Assembly (NCBI RefSeq): GCF_048771995.1
Contig: NC_133028.1
Span: 5,639,501 to 5,703,500 of the forward strand
Direction of reading: 5' to 3'
Source of the DNA: Taeniopygia guttata
Lineage: Eukaryota; Chordata; Aves; Passeriformes; Estrildidae
DNA length: 64,000 nucleotides
Positions 44,542-55,500 of this stretch are shown piece after piece; within the stretch, counting starts at the first letter, position 1, and every line of letters starts with the position of its first letter. Below the pieces are notes generated by a model that was not told the origin of the DNA, did not search any database, and worked only from the letters and a program-made list of their open reading frames with translations. The position numbers were made by a program, and so were the translations under genes.

Positions 44542-47500
44542 GTGAGTACGGACACGGGGGTGTGCAGCCCCTTCACCGGGAGGGGCAAGGAAAACCCTTC
44601 CACTGAATCCAAGGCATTGGGTTCAGTAACAAAGGGAGTAAAAAGCAAACCAAAACTGCTGACTTTGAGGTGGGCTCAGTAATTTTGGGAGGAAGGGTGG
44701 CATCACCTCAGGCAGCAAAGGGCAGACAGAGTTGTGGCTGCAGCACCACCTGCACTGGGAAGGGAGATTGATCCAATGAGTGCTCCTGGAGGGGAGGGAG
44801 AAGGGTGGAAAAAAATGAGGCTTTGCAAGAAGTGCAAGGGGAGTCACTTCAGAGAAGCTGGGAAGGTGTAACGTTCCTGAGAAGGCTCTGGAAGAGCAGC
44901 ACCCCTCTTTCAAGCCCAGGTGGCTGATTGCTGAGCACTCTCCATGAACCATCCCAGCAAGGACCCCAAGAAAACCTTCACATCATCCAGACAGTGAGGG
45001 CTTCCCTTTCCATTTGTATTTCCAGCCCATGGACAGGGAGGGAGGGAGGTTTCCTCAGAGAACCCTCTGACTCTTCCCAAGTGGTTCCAGCAAGGATTTC
45101 TCTCCTGCAGGCTGCCCTGGGATTTATGGCCAGCCACTTCAAATAAAGGTCAGTTCTCCCAAGGACATCACTCAGCTGCGGGTGGGACAGAGGCTGGAGC
45201 TGGAGTGCCAGACTTACAAGAGGTATGGGGCATCCTGGATCCGCCAGGACAAGCATGGGACCCTTCACTTCATTGTCTTCATCAGTTCCGTGTCCCGGGC
45301 CAGCTTTGGGGAGAATCAGGGAACAGCACATCGCTTTGAGACGAGCAAACACAACACGGTCTATCGCTTGGTAGTGAAATCTTTCTCACCGGAGGATGAG
45401 GGGACCTATTTCTGCGTGATGAGTTTGAACCAAATGCTGCACTTCAGCCCTGGACAGCGTGCCTTCCTGCCAGGTCAGCAACACCTTCACCCAGCCTCAC
45501 TCAGCCCTGCCAAAATGCCCAGCACCTCCTGCCCGTGTCCTTTTTAACCAGCCATCCCTCCCACTAATCCCATTTCCCTGCTTGCTTGCCCAAGGCATCC
45601 TGTGAACAACCCACTGGTGCTCCTGCCAGAGCCTCCCTGCTTCCCACCTCTCCTCCTGGCACAGCTCCTGCCCAAAGCAAACATGGTTGGGCAGACCCAG
45701 CATCATCTCCCCATCCCCACTTCCCCACCCCACCCACGCCCCTGAAGGGAGAAGATTAAAGCAAAGTCCACCACCACCCCCTCCTCCCTCAGCACACAAA
45801 GGTCCCAAAAGTACCACCAAGCTCAGGGGGCTCAGGCTTTGTGAGGTTGGTGTCAGAAAGTGAGAAACAAGCAGGCTGCAGCTCCCTCTTGGCTCTTGGG
45901 AGACCCTTCTTTGGGGAGTCCCCATCCAAACTTGGCTCTATGAGCTAAACTCAGGAGCACCTGTGCCCTGGCAGGGCTAAGAGAGCAGAAGGGCAGGAGA
46001 GATCTGTTTTATTGTGTTCCCTGCATGCTGAATTCATCCATTTCACTTGTAGTCACCACCACAGTGGCACCCACCACATGTGGACCCACCTCCAAGCGTG
46101 GCACCACTGAGGAGCCCAACCTCAAGAGTCCAGATCCAGGTAACCTGAATGGAGGGAGGGAGAGGGGAAGGGCTGGACTCTGCCCCATTGATGCCAAGGG
46201 GGAGCCTGCAGGAATTTTGGGATTGGGAGGGAGAGAGAAGATCCACGGAGCTTCTTTATCACAGATGCAAGGATTAAATTCCAATATTTCATTCAATTTA
46301 AGAAAGGCTAAATATGACATAAAAAGCACTAGCATGCCTGGGCACACCAGGAATATGGGGAGGGGGGTAGAGCCATGGGGGCTGGGGCTGCTTTTAGCCT
46401 CAGCAGGAAACAGGAGAAAACTTTTGGCCACATATCCTCCCTCAAGTCGCCAGGAAAATGCTGACACCAGAACTGTCTGTAACATCGGCCATGAGCACTT
46501 GGTGGACATTCCATCTTCTCTCTTCCTGCAGAGGGAAGAATGCAGAAAGATCTGAATTTCCTCTGTCACATCTTCATCTGGGTCCCCTTGGCAGGTGCCT
46601 GCCTCCTGCTCCTCATCGCCCTGGTGATCACCGCCGTGCTGTGCCAACGTAAGGCTCTCCACAACCCTCTCTAGATCCATCTCTGGCCTGAGAGCACAGC
46701 CCTGCCCTCGGGGAGAGGGATGTTCTGGCAGTTTGGGGAGGCTGAAAAATCAGGACACAGCCAGCGCAAGACACTGTTAAAATCAGTGTCTGTGTTTTAA
46801 TCCTCATCGGTAGGATTAGGATGAGAAAGAATTATCAACTTCGAATCGCACAGCAAAATTATTTATGTTGGAAAAAAGTTTCAAGGAAGAAAAATATATT
46901 AGAAAGAGACCGTGCTTAGTCTATAACTATCTTGGCTCATAAATGGGTGTGTCAGAGGTTGAAGCCCCAGAGCCTGAAACATTCTGACCTAGCAGAGTAA
47001 ATATGCTCCAGAAAATCCTGAGGGTCCAGCAGCAGCTCAAGCTGGAAGCAGATGAGAAACTTCATTACCTTACGATCAGGGGAAAGCACTCAGCTGCAGT
47101 TAATTTCTGCAGCAGTTTCCAAGACCTTCAGGATGGATTTTTACCTTAGTAAAACTTTTACCTGGGCATTTTATTTTGCTGAGTCTTCCCCAAAGTACCA
47201 ACACAGAGACTAAAACGGGGAAGAGCAGGGTTACCTTGGGTGCATGCCACTGGCATCACTGCCACTCACCTGCTGCAGAAATCATTGCTGCTGAGGGATT
47301 TTCAGCAACGTGCCAAACTCACTGGGGACAGCAAACAGAAATAATTTACCCTCAGTGTCCCCAGGCTGACCCTGCTGCTGCTACTCACCTTAAAGATTTA
47401 TTCATGAAAATATTTAAGTGGATGACTGGGGTAACATGAGCTGCAGCACCACTCCCTGGCATGGATTTCCTCAAACCCAGGCTGGGTTTATCCATTATTA

Positions 47501-49941
47501 AAGATATCAGCTGCAGGGGAGCACCAGCCCCAACTCAATGGAGTGTTTCTTTCCTGAGCTGTCACTTGGCACCTTTGAACTGAAACGTTTTCTCTCTTTT
47601 CTTAGAAACCAGAAGACGAAGATGCAGGTGTAAGAGGTGAGTGACGGGCACTGGCATTTTTCTCTTCAGCTTGGCAACATCTCACCCTCAAGAGATAAAG
47701 GAGGCAGGTGCCAAAAAGCAACCTAAAAATTCTTCATCTGATAGAAGATGGCTGGCAGGAGCCTGAGCAATGACTTAAGGGCAAAAACAGAACAGAAGGT
47801 TCTCCTGTTCTCTATTTTTGGTTTTGCTTGGGGTTTTTTGTCTGTTTGGGCTTTTTGTTTGGTTTTTCAACTATTAAGTCATTCAAATTGCTGCGCTCTG
47901 ACCCAGCAGCACATACAAAACAGAAAGACAGGAGGTGTTTGTGGCAGCCCAAAAACTTTGTGCATCACCCAGTGCTCGTAAGTAATCACATTTCTGTTCT
48001 TCCAGTGCACCATTCCCAACTTGAGCCTGGGGGAGAGCATATTTCATCCCTTCCCCTCCCCAGATCATTCATTTGATTTCATTACTGCATATTCAGATGT
48101 CCCCATGGTTTACATGTTAGTTCCTGCACCCCAAATCCGCTCTGTTGTTTTGGGGCCAACAGCACCGGGCTTCCTGCCTGTGTTTCCCCAACAGGCACGA
48201 AGGAGCAGCAGCAGGAGGCTGCTGCAGCCCCACAGGACTCTCCCCAGAAACACCAGGAATAGATTGAGGGGTAACCCAGTTTCCAGGGCACACAGGAACC
48301 TTTTCTTGATGCTTTCCCTCCTGCCTCCCCAGCCCACCCCTCACCCTGGGTCACCAGGAAAACACGATCAGAATGAGAATTGCAGTCTCCTGGTCTGGAA
48401 GAGGAAATGCTTTTTGCCCACACACATTCTGCTTCTGAACATCGACCCCCCTGCAGCTGGTTTAGTCATTTCTCCTGCTCTGAAGGAAACCTCTTCTGCA
48501 CTTCTGCAAGCCTTGTGCACCCTGGGGCTTGTGGCAAGAGGGACACCAAGAAGTCCCCACTACTGCAGCCAGGGCTGGGCTAGTGCTTGGAACAGCTGGG
48601 TTGCCAAGAAACTTTGGAACAGCATGTTCACACCTCTGGAGCCTCATTCTTTGCCAGTCAAAGCATTTTTTAAATCAGATAAATTCCTGTTCCCAGTTAT
48701 ATATCCATGTTTTTTTTAGTACAAGAGGTAATTGCCATTTAGTTCTCCAAATTAATACAGTCCCTCCCCAACATTAGTAGGAAAAGGATCCCTACAAATT
48801 TATTTTTCCTTTCAAGGCAGGTTGCATTTTTTGAACTGTCTGTGAAAGGGAACAGACTGTCATTTTCACAGGGGATATTTATCACACCCAGCACTTTCCT
48901 GGTCCTTGTCTGCCTTTCCAGGGGAGAAATGATAAGGAAGAGCTCTTCATGCAGCCTTGTTTAGGAGAATGTTTGCGTTTTTCACTTATCTCAACCCCTT
49001 TTGCCAGCTCTGTGCAAGGATGTTCTGTCTCTGTGGGGAGAAAAATGCCCAGCAGAGCTCTCCCACTTTGCCCTGAGGCAGTGGATGTAATACAGGGGCC
49101 TCAGGAAATGCCCTCCCCAAGGATGACTCTCCTTCAGCAGCCCTAAACTTGACAGAGCTCTGGTTTTAGCTATTGTACCATGTTTCACTTTTGATTTAGA
49201 GAGGAAATTCCTGCTGCTCTGAGCAGCTCCTGCTTAGTGAAAGGAAGCTCTTAGGAAGTTAACACTGCAATTCACCCCCTTACAAAGCAGCCCAGCATCT
49301 GGCCTGCCATCCTTGCTGGCAGCAGCAGGATTCGTTTTCCATCACCAATTAATCTTCCCTGAAAAGGGGTGCCAAATCCCCAACTCATTAGATCAGCATA
49401 AAATGCTCAGTTGATGGAGAGCAGTCATTGGTATAATTTTGGGTGCACATTGGCTATCTGGAGAGCCTCCTTTCAAAGTTCTCTGCAGGCAACATGTTCC
49501 AACAAGAAAAAAATCTCTGAAATTACAACACCCTGTCTAACTCAAAAAAAAAAACCACCCACAAACCCTTAGCTCTTCCTTCTTCATTCTTTTCTGAATG
49601 TAGAGAAAGGCTTAATGAGAAGGCAGGAGTGTGCAGAAGTCAGAGATAAATTTTAAAAGCCCACTATATTTTTTAATTAATGTAAGAAATGACCATCAGT
49701 GTATCTTGAGAATATCCTTCTGTTATCTGTCACTGCTTGAAATGGAGGCAGACCTTTCACTTGCACAAAGAGGATTTAGGAACACTTTGCAGCCTCCTCT
49801 TGGAGGTCTCTGGCTTCAGCCCAAGGCTGAAGGAGCCTTAATTGCCTTCTTGCTCCTCTCCCACCCGAGTAAACCAAACCCTCTTCTCTCTCCAGACCTG
49901 CAAACAGGAATCCCCCCACGAAACCCAGGACACCAAACTAA
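44496..49941 (+). CDS. CD8A: CD8A, T-cell surface glycoprotein CD8 alpha chain (six coding exons)
   Basis: Exons 44,496-44,541, 45,111-45,473, 46,053-46,139, 46,532-46,648, 47,606-47,636 and 49,896-49,941 join without phase conflict to 229 codons plus stop. Order: signal peptide (to about 22), V-set Ig domain (Cys48, Trp58, Cys117), Thr/Pro stalk with Cys146, membrane-proximal Cys177, one transmembrane helix (about 180-203), and a basic tail with Cys211-x-Cys213, the zinc-clasp motif that binds LCK. The text closely follows remembered chicken CD8 alpha: [53 protein letters not shown]8 alpha forms homodimers or pairs with CD8 beta and contacts the MHC class I alpha-3 domain. A partial copy of exons 3-4 lies downstream at 51.7-52.6 kb. 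Confidence 0.95.
45111..45473 (+). CDS. CD8A: CD8A exon 2, Ig V domain
   Basis: Acceptor CTCCTGCAG, donor CCA G/GTCAGC. Contains [23 protein letters not shown], a DEGTYFC second cysteine and the [10 protein letters not shown] strand that replaces a J segment in CD8 alpha. Open throughout. Confidence 0.95.
46053..46139 (+). CDS. CD8A: CD8A exon 3, stalk
   Basis: Acceptor CACTTGTAG, donor CCA G/GTAACC. Encodes [17 protein letters not shown] then [12 protein letters not shown], a Thr/Pro-rich, likely O-glycosylated hinge with one Cys (146) that could form an interchain bridge. Confidence 0.92.
46532..46648 (+). CDS. CD8A: CD8A exon 4, transmembrane segment
   Basis: Acceptor CTTCCTGCAG, donor CAA C/GTAAGG. 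Encodes [20 protein letters not shown] and [16 protein letters not shown]: a membrane-proximal Cys, the WVPLAG signature shared with other CD8 alpha chains, and one helix. Confidence 0.94.
47606..47636 (+). CDS. CD8A: CD8A exon 5, LCK-binding part of the tail
   Basis: A 31-base exon (acceptor TTTCTTAG, donor AAG AG/GTGAGT) encoding [10 protein letters not shown]. The Cys-Arg-Cys is the metal-clasp motif for LCK; the Arg run is the stop-transfer signal. Confidence 0.9.
49896..49941 (+). CDS. CD8A: CD8A exon 6, end of the tail and stop
   Basis: Acceptor CTCTCTCCAG in correct phase; encodes [15 protein letters not shown] and TAA (49,939-49,941). RPAN matches the remembered chicken tail (KRPANGKP), which decided this exon over other candidates in the 2.3-kb intron. 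Confidence 0.8.
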
Positions 49942-50764
49942 CATAGAGCAGCATCTGCTCCTCCTGGCTGCTGGATCTTCTCCTGGGAGCTGCCAGCACA
50001 GAAATCCATCTCTTGTGTTATCCACGAGGCCACTGCACCTCAGCCACCCTGTCCGGGCAGGTTGGACACCTGGGAGGGAGCAAAGCCACACGGATGAGGA
50101 GCAGCAGCTCCCTGTGAGCTGCAGCTGAAGCACAGCTCCTTGCACAGCCCGAGCTCCTTTGGCAATGCCAAAGGCCACCTCTGCTCCAGGGACAAGAGCC
50201 AGGCCAGTCCTGATGCTGACACAGCTCAGTGAGAAGCTGCTGAGAAATAAGGACACGAGCTGGACCTTTGCTCAAGGCTGTGTGCAATTTCCTCCCAAAA
50301 TGCAGCCAGAGGTGGAGTTTGCTACACAAAGCCTTAAAAATAATTATCCTCACTCAACACATCTTCTTCTTGTGGTGCCTCTCTCCTAGGGCTTTTATTG
50401 TTTCATGTAATGGAATCCAAGACTGCATTGAGAAGCTAAATATGGATTAATTGCCTGACTTTTGAGGGTTTTACAGTCCTGGGGGCTAAGGTTCACTGCT
50501 CCCCTCACACTGTCCTTGTTCTGCTGCTACCCCTGATCCACCTATTTCTGCAGGAGTTTGGCCTGAGTAAAGAAAGCGGGATTTGCTTTCTTTCTGAGGG
50601 AAATGCCAGAGTGATTTTTAAAAAATTGGTTTGGTTTAGCAGGATGTTTAACATGATGATATTTTGGGGACATGCTATGGACTACTGTAAGTTCTGTTTC
50701 TTCAGATCTGTATTTCATGTAATTATTTCCTTAGTATACTTGCAATTTAAGAACTGAGACATAA

Positions 50765-50770
50765 AATAAA
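50765..50770 (+). terminator. CD8A: Candidate CD8A poly(A) signal
   Basis: First canonical AATAAA after the CD8A stop, about 825 bases downstream. No transcript evidence. Confidence 0.35.
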
Positions 50771-51683
50771 ATTATTCTAGTCAGATTCATGACCATTATT
50801 TCTTTCTTTCTTCAGTTCCTAGTCTTAGAAAAGCTAAAATTCTTCAGGAAGATAATAAACAAGGGGTTGAAAAAGTCTTGGCTAAGAGAAAAGCCAGTGA
50901 TTAATACACTATTCTGAGTGTTAGGGTGCAGACTTCAGCTAAAATCATCTAAAGCTAACTTCCCAGGGATTTGCTGATGGGCCCAGTAACACTCCCACAT
51001 CCCAGGAAACTGCCAAGGAGGTGTCTGAGATAGTCTGTGGGTACTCTGGAATTCCTGTCATGGGGCTGATAAAAACCTGGCCAAAAAAAGAGTGGAAGAA
51101 ACACTTTGATAGTCTCCTCCTCTGTAAACAAGATGGGAAGGAGAGAAAATAAAAGAAAAGCAAAGTTCTCCCAAACATACTTGTTTGTAAAAATTAAAAT
51201 TAAAAAAAATACAAAAAAATTCAGGAGTAGATAAGTGTATCTAAACAACAGCAGGCAAATACTGAATGGCAATTCCACAGAACTACACACACTATGAAGA
51301 TAAAAATAACAGAAAAGCCCCAACATTGAGGCTATGAGATCAATTTAATTATTGAATTAGTCTCTTATTGAATTAGTGTGAGATAAAAATTTTCACTTAA
51401 AAAGCTATAACTCAAAGTGTTTCTGCAAAAAGCTATAGGTCTTTCCTCATATTCTCATATCCACTTTTTCACATTACACATCACACCACGTTCCTGTAGC
51501 CCAGGCAGAAGGGCAGTGTGCTCCTGCTCTGCTACTGACCCTCACACCCAAATCCTCTTCCAACAGATGAAGAACCAGAAGCAGGATCTGCTTGCTCTGG
51601 GAATTTTTATTTATTTCAGAGTGGTTGTTCGCTATTTCAGAACACACCTGATCACTTCTAAGCTGAGTGCCAAACCCGGGAGG
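50771..51683. other. Stretch between CD8A and its partial duplicate
   Basis: I searched both strands for a V-domain exon and a leader exon that would make the duplicate a separate gene and found none. Confidence 0.5.
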
Positions 51684-51733
51684 TTTGTTTTATTGTGTTC
51701 CCTGCATGCTGAATTCATCCCTTTCACTTGTAG

Positions 51734-51820
51734 TCACCACCACAGTGGCACCCACCACATGTGGACCCACCTCCAAGCGTGGCACCACTGAGGAGCCCAA
51801 CCTCAAGAGTCCGGATCCAG
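51734..51820 (+). pseudogene. Duplicate CD8A stalk exon
   Basis: 87 bases with one silent difference from CD8A exon 3; acceptor TTCACTTGTAG intact, donor CCAG/GCAACC. GC donors are used in a small share of vertebrate introns, so the exon is not clearly dead. Confidence 0.8.
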
Positions 51821-52283
51821 GCAACCTGAATGGAGGGAGGGAGAGGGGAAGGGCTGGACTCTGCCCCATTGATGCCAAGGGGGATCCTGCAGGAATTTTG
51901 GGGCAGGGAGAGAGTGAAAATCCATACAGCTTCAGCCGAGTTGGAAGGATTAACTTCCACCATTTCACCCCCATAGGAAAGGTAAGGATGTAAAAAGCAT
52001 CAGCATATCCCATGGCAGGGACAGGGGGAGGGAAGGTAGAGCCTCGGGGCCCAGGCCTGCTTTTAGCCTCTTCAAAGGACACAGGAAAACTTCTGGCCAT
52101 GTGTCCCCCCTCCAGTTCCCAGGAAAATGCTGACAGCAGTAGAACACCAGTGCAGGCCCAGGGGAAGCTCTGTGCCTCAGGCACACCAGGCAGGCCCCTG
52201 GGCAGCTCCCTGGCTCCACCAGAACTGGCTGTAACACCAGCTGTGAGCACCTGGTGGACCTTCCCTCTTCTCTACTCCTGCAG

Positions 52284-52417
52284 CCTGCAGAATGCAGAAA
52301 GACCTGAATTCCTTCTGTCTCATCTTCCTCTGGCTCCCCTTGGCAGGCCTCTGTCTCCTTCTCCTCCAGCTCCTGGCCACCACCATCGTGCTGCGGCAAC
52401 TTAAGGCTCATCACTAA
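52284..52417 (+). pseudogene. Duplicate CD8A transmembrane exon with early stop
   Basis: Open in the phase that would follow the stalk exon. About 18% of bases differ from CD8A exon 4, but the frame, the membrane-proximal Cys, the LPLAG signature and the hydrophobic helix are kept. It ends after a short LKAHH tail. Confidence 0.75.
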
Positions 52418-52552
52418 TTCCTCTAGATGCACCTCGGCCCGAAACCACAGCCCTGTCCCTCAGAACATTCTGGCTGCTTTGGGAGGCATGGGATAACCAG
52501 GAGACTCTGCAAGAGAAGGATCCTGGTTATAGTCACTGCCTGGACATCTTCC

Positions 52553-52558
52553 AATAAA
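52553..52558 (+). terminator. Poly(A) signal after the CD8A duplicate
   Basis: Canonical AATAAA 136 bases after the duplicate's stop codon, not present at the matching place in CD8A intron 4. Confidence 0.45.
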
Positions 52559-55500
52559 TCATCTTCACTCTTCCTGAGTGACCTTCCCCCCCCACTCCAG
52601 CTCTTTCCAATGATTTTGTACGAAGGAGGTGCAATGATCTGACTAAGGCCATGTGTTTTGCATTGGAAGCATTGCCTTGAAAATGGATTTTCCCTATTCA
52701 GTGTCGTTGAATGTGACATGTGAGACACACCAAAATTAAATGTATGAACACTGAACAGAAAGCTGTTCAGAAAACTGAGCAAAAACATTCTTGTGTATTG
52801 CAATCCCTGTAAGCTTTGTTATTCTTCCAAATTAAATTACTACCTCCTGACCCAGAGACTGATTATTTATTGCTTGTTTTGCTGCTTGGGAGCCTACAGA
52901 GGACAATTCTGTGGGGAGAAACAGGACATGGGTATTTAAATTCAAAGAAATATTTCAATAAAATGAACACATGTACAACAAAGTCCTTTCTACTGCATGG
53001 AATGCTAACATAGGATAAACAGAAAAAAATAAAACCCCAAGCAATAAAAAATATATACTTGGGCATTATTACCTGACATTACTAATAGTGATGCTCCACT
53101 GTGTAGTGTTGCACTAAGACACCAGTCCTGAAGCAATATTGACCCAGGCAAAATTGATGCAGTGAAGAACTGGGATTAGGGAATCTTTGGGTTTGGGTTT
53201 TTTGCTTGTTGGTGCTTTTTCTGCAGTCTTTCATTTGCACAGGAAATCAACCTCTAAGGAAGAATTACAACACTGACAGTGGTAATTACCACCCTGAACA
53301 GCTCCAAATCCACTGCACAGTGAAATCTTCCCATTTTTGACCTCTAGTAGCACTGTAACAGATACCATGAGTTAGCACAAGCCTATAGGGGAAGGGAGTT
53401 GAAAAGCAAATCCAGCTGTGGATTTTCAGTGAGATCCGGCATGTTCATGGACTGCTTTCCATCCCAAGATACCTGAGGGGTAAAACTTGTCCTGTCTCTT
53501 CTTACACAAGGTTTTTTATCACCGAGCTCCTTAAATTTTAGTATGTTCTACAAACACAGCCAATACACTGCATTGAACTGCTCTGGTTCCACCTTGGCTG
53601 CAAAAGCAGCACAATCCTTTCTGCAGCAGGCAAGAAGGCTGAGGGGAGCAGAACAGCTTGGGGTGAGCACCAAAACAAACCCTTTTGTAGTCACTGCCCC
53701 AGTTTCTCACTCATACCCCAAAAATGACCAACTTCACCACAGAAGCCTCCAGCACAAGCAGTGACCAGCACAGCTCTCCAAAGCAACACTGACTTTCTTT
53801 TGCCAGCTCTTCCTTCCACACAGTCCCTCGATCAGCTTGTGTTCCAGCCCAGCTCAGCTGCAGCCAGCACCTAAACCTGAAACCTTGCATTTGCACTAAA
53901 ATGTTGAGAAGCAATTGCAGGTATCAGTGCAGTAGTGAGAAGGGAAAGTGCCAAGAGCAACTCCAGCCCTGCATGCATACACCTCTGGGAATAATGCAAG
54001 TTCAGGGCAAACTGGCTGGGTTTGTGGCTGAGTGGCAATGTCTGGGCAAGGAGCCTGGACTGCTGCTTGCACCAACAAAAAGAGGAGGACTGGCTGAGCT
54101 GGAGTGCAGAGAAGCAGCTCAAGGGTGCTTGTTTGTGCATGCAGGAAGCTGTTGTTGGACAGGCCCTACAGATCTGACAGCTTCTGGTTACAGCACATGG
54201 AAGGGGTTCCAGCTGACTGAGCAGGGTGCAGAGGCTGGAAGCTGTCACAGGGCAAACTGGAGGCTGGCATGGAGAATGACACTCAAAGAGGAGCACAAGG
54301 AATGCATTTGTTCAGAGGCTGATGGTTACCTAATTGCATGCTTGCTCCAAACTAGAAAGGGAGTAGCTCATAACTCAGGAGCTGATGGGCTAAAGACAAA
54401 TAATCCAGGAGTTAACAATTAATGGTGAGGAGAGCAAGAGCTGCTGCACAATTTAAGCATAACCTTGACTAATAAAGGAAAAAAAGAGTACAAAATAGTA
54501 GCTGAAAAAGCCTATGAAGGTGAGGAAGGCATCAGATGCCCCCAAAACACAGAGCATCCAGAATTTGTTGACAGAACCCTGCTTTTACACTGTACAGAGC
54601 TTCACTTATTCAGAGAACTTTTCTGAGTGAGAAAGGATTTTGATAAATAAACTCCAGATACATAATCCAGTCAAGATTACCCCATCAGAGCCAGTAAGTG
54701 GACTGGTCAGTTAAAGTTACTTTGTCTGTCCAAGCCTGTATTTGATGATGACCTGTCACAGGGAAGTAACCTAAGCTCCTCCCAGACTCCTCAGACTAAT
54801 TTTGTGGTGCATTTTGTGCAAGTGCTTGGAAGCCACCCCCAAAACCATGCCCTTGCTGCTGCTTCTGCAGCATTCAATACAGAAAAGCAAATTAAGGCAG
54901 GGGGAAAAGTACAGAAACCTCTGGAAGAACAGTAAATAGGCAGTGAAACACAACCTTCCTATAAGTGGGTTTCTTCCTTCTGATTCATCTGACATCAAAA
55001 TATGCAGGCTCAGCACAACCTATCCATCACCAGATTCCCATCCTGAGCTGTGCTGAATAAAGTGAATACGTGTAAATTTTTGTCATGAGAGATCAACTAC
55101 ATCTGTTTGTGCTTCACATTCCTAAAAACCTCCCATGTAACTGAGAAACCTTGGAAAATACTGCATTTGTTCTCAGTTCTGAGGGGAAAGAATTGTCAGC
55201 CAAAACAGCTACCTTCATATATTTATTTCCTCTTCCCACAGGCAAATGTGTCATGGATGATGCTCAAGACTTGCACTGAAAAATTATGTGCACCTTCCCC
55301 ATCCCTTTTCTCTAGCCAAAGGAAAAGTCCTAGCCATAACCTGACACTTAGTAAGAAGAAAGAAACCAAAAGCAGTGTCACCAGGTCTGAAAATAAACAC
55401 CAGGCAGAGGAAATGCAGGAGAGAAAAGGGGATCTCCTTTCAAAGGCCAAACTCAGGGAAGGTTTGCTCACTGCAGCCCAGGTCACAATACCCACCAGTC

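Larger units (their letters stand above)
46003..46790 (+). repeat. Source copy of the CD8A partial duplication
   Basis: From the end of intron 2 to beyond exon 4 this stretch is repeated at 51,684-52,520. The first 210 bases are about 98% identical and the later exon only about 82%. Confidence 0.85.
51684..52558 (+). pseudogene. Partial CD8A duplicate: stalk and transmembrane exons, own stop and poly(A) signal
   Basis: Duplicate of CD8A from the end of intron 2 to past exon 4. The stalk-like exon (51,734-51,820) encodes the same 29 residues as CD8A exon 3, has a good acceptor, but a GC instead of GT donor. The membrane exon (52,284-52,417) keeps its acceptor and phase and encodes MQKDLNSFCLIFLWLPLAGL followed by a helix; the exon 4 donor is lost and the frame runs to TAA at 52,415-52,417 after LKAHH, giving a tail without Cys-x-Cys. 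AATAAA follows at 52,553-52,558. There is no leader or V exon nearby. It is either a dead fragment or an alternative 3' end of CD8A, since CD8A exon 2 would join it in phase. Confidence 0.8.

Noticed and set aside
46009-46680. 223-codon minus-strand frame over CD8A exons 3-4, and a similar one over the duplicate at 51,690-52,250
   Set aside because: Both are antisense shadows of the CD8A exons; they resemble each other only because the segment is duplicated.
48195-48266. Alternative last exon of CD8A
   Set aside because: Acceptor and phase fit, but the encoded tail does not resemble known CD8 alpha tails, whereas the exon at 49,896 does; kept only as a low-interest finding.
48021-48719. 232-codon plus-strand frame in the last CD8A intron
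   Set aside because: Low-complexity Pro/Ser/Leu text with no domain, inside an intron and without splice phase to CD8A.
49942-51683. A V-domain exon that would make the downstream duplicate a second complete CD8A gene
   Set aside because: Both strands were read for the two-Cys V pattern and a leader; nothing was found, so only a partial duplicate is called.
53901-54422. 173-codon plus-strand frame
   Set aside because: No recognisable domain, no promoter or splice context, and composition like the surrounding intergenic DNA.
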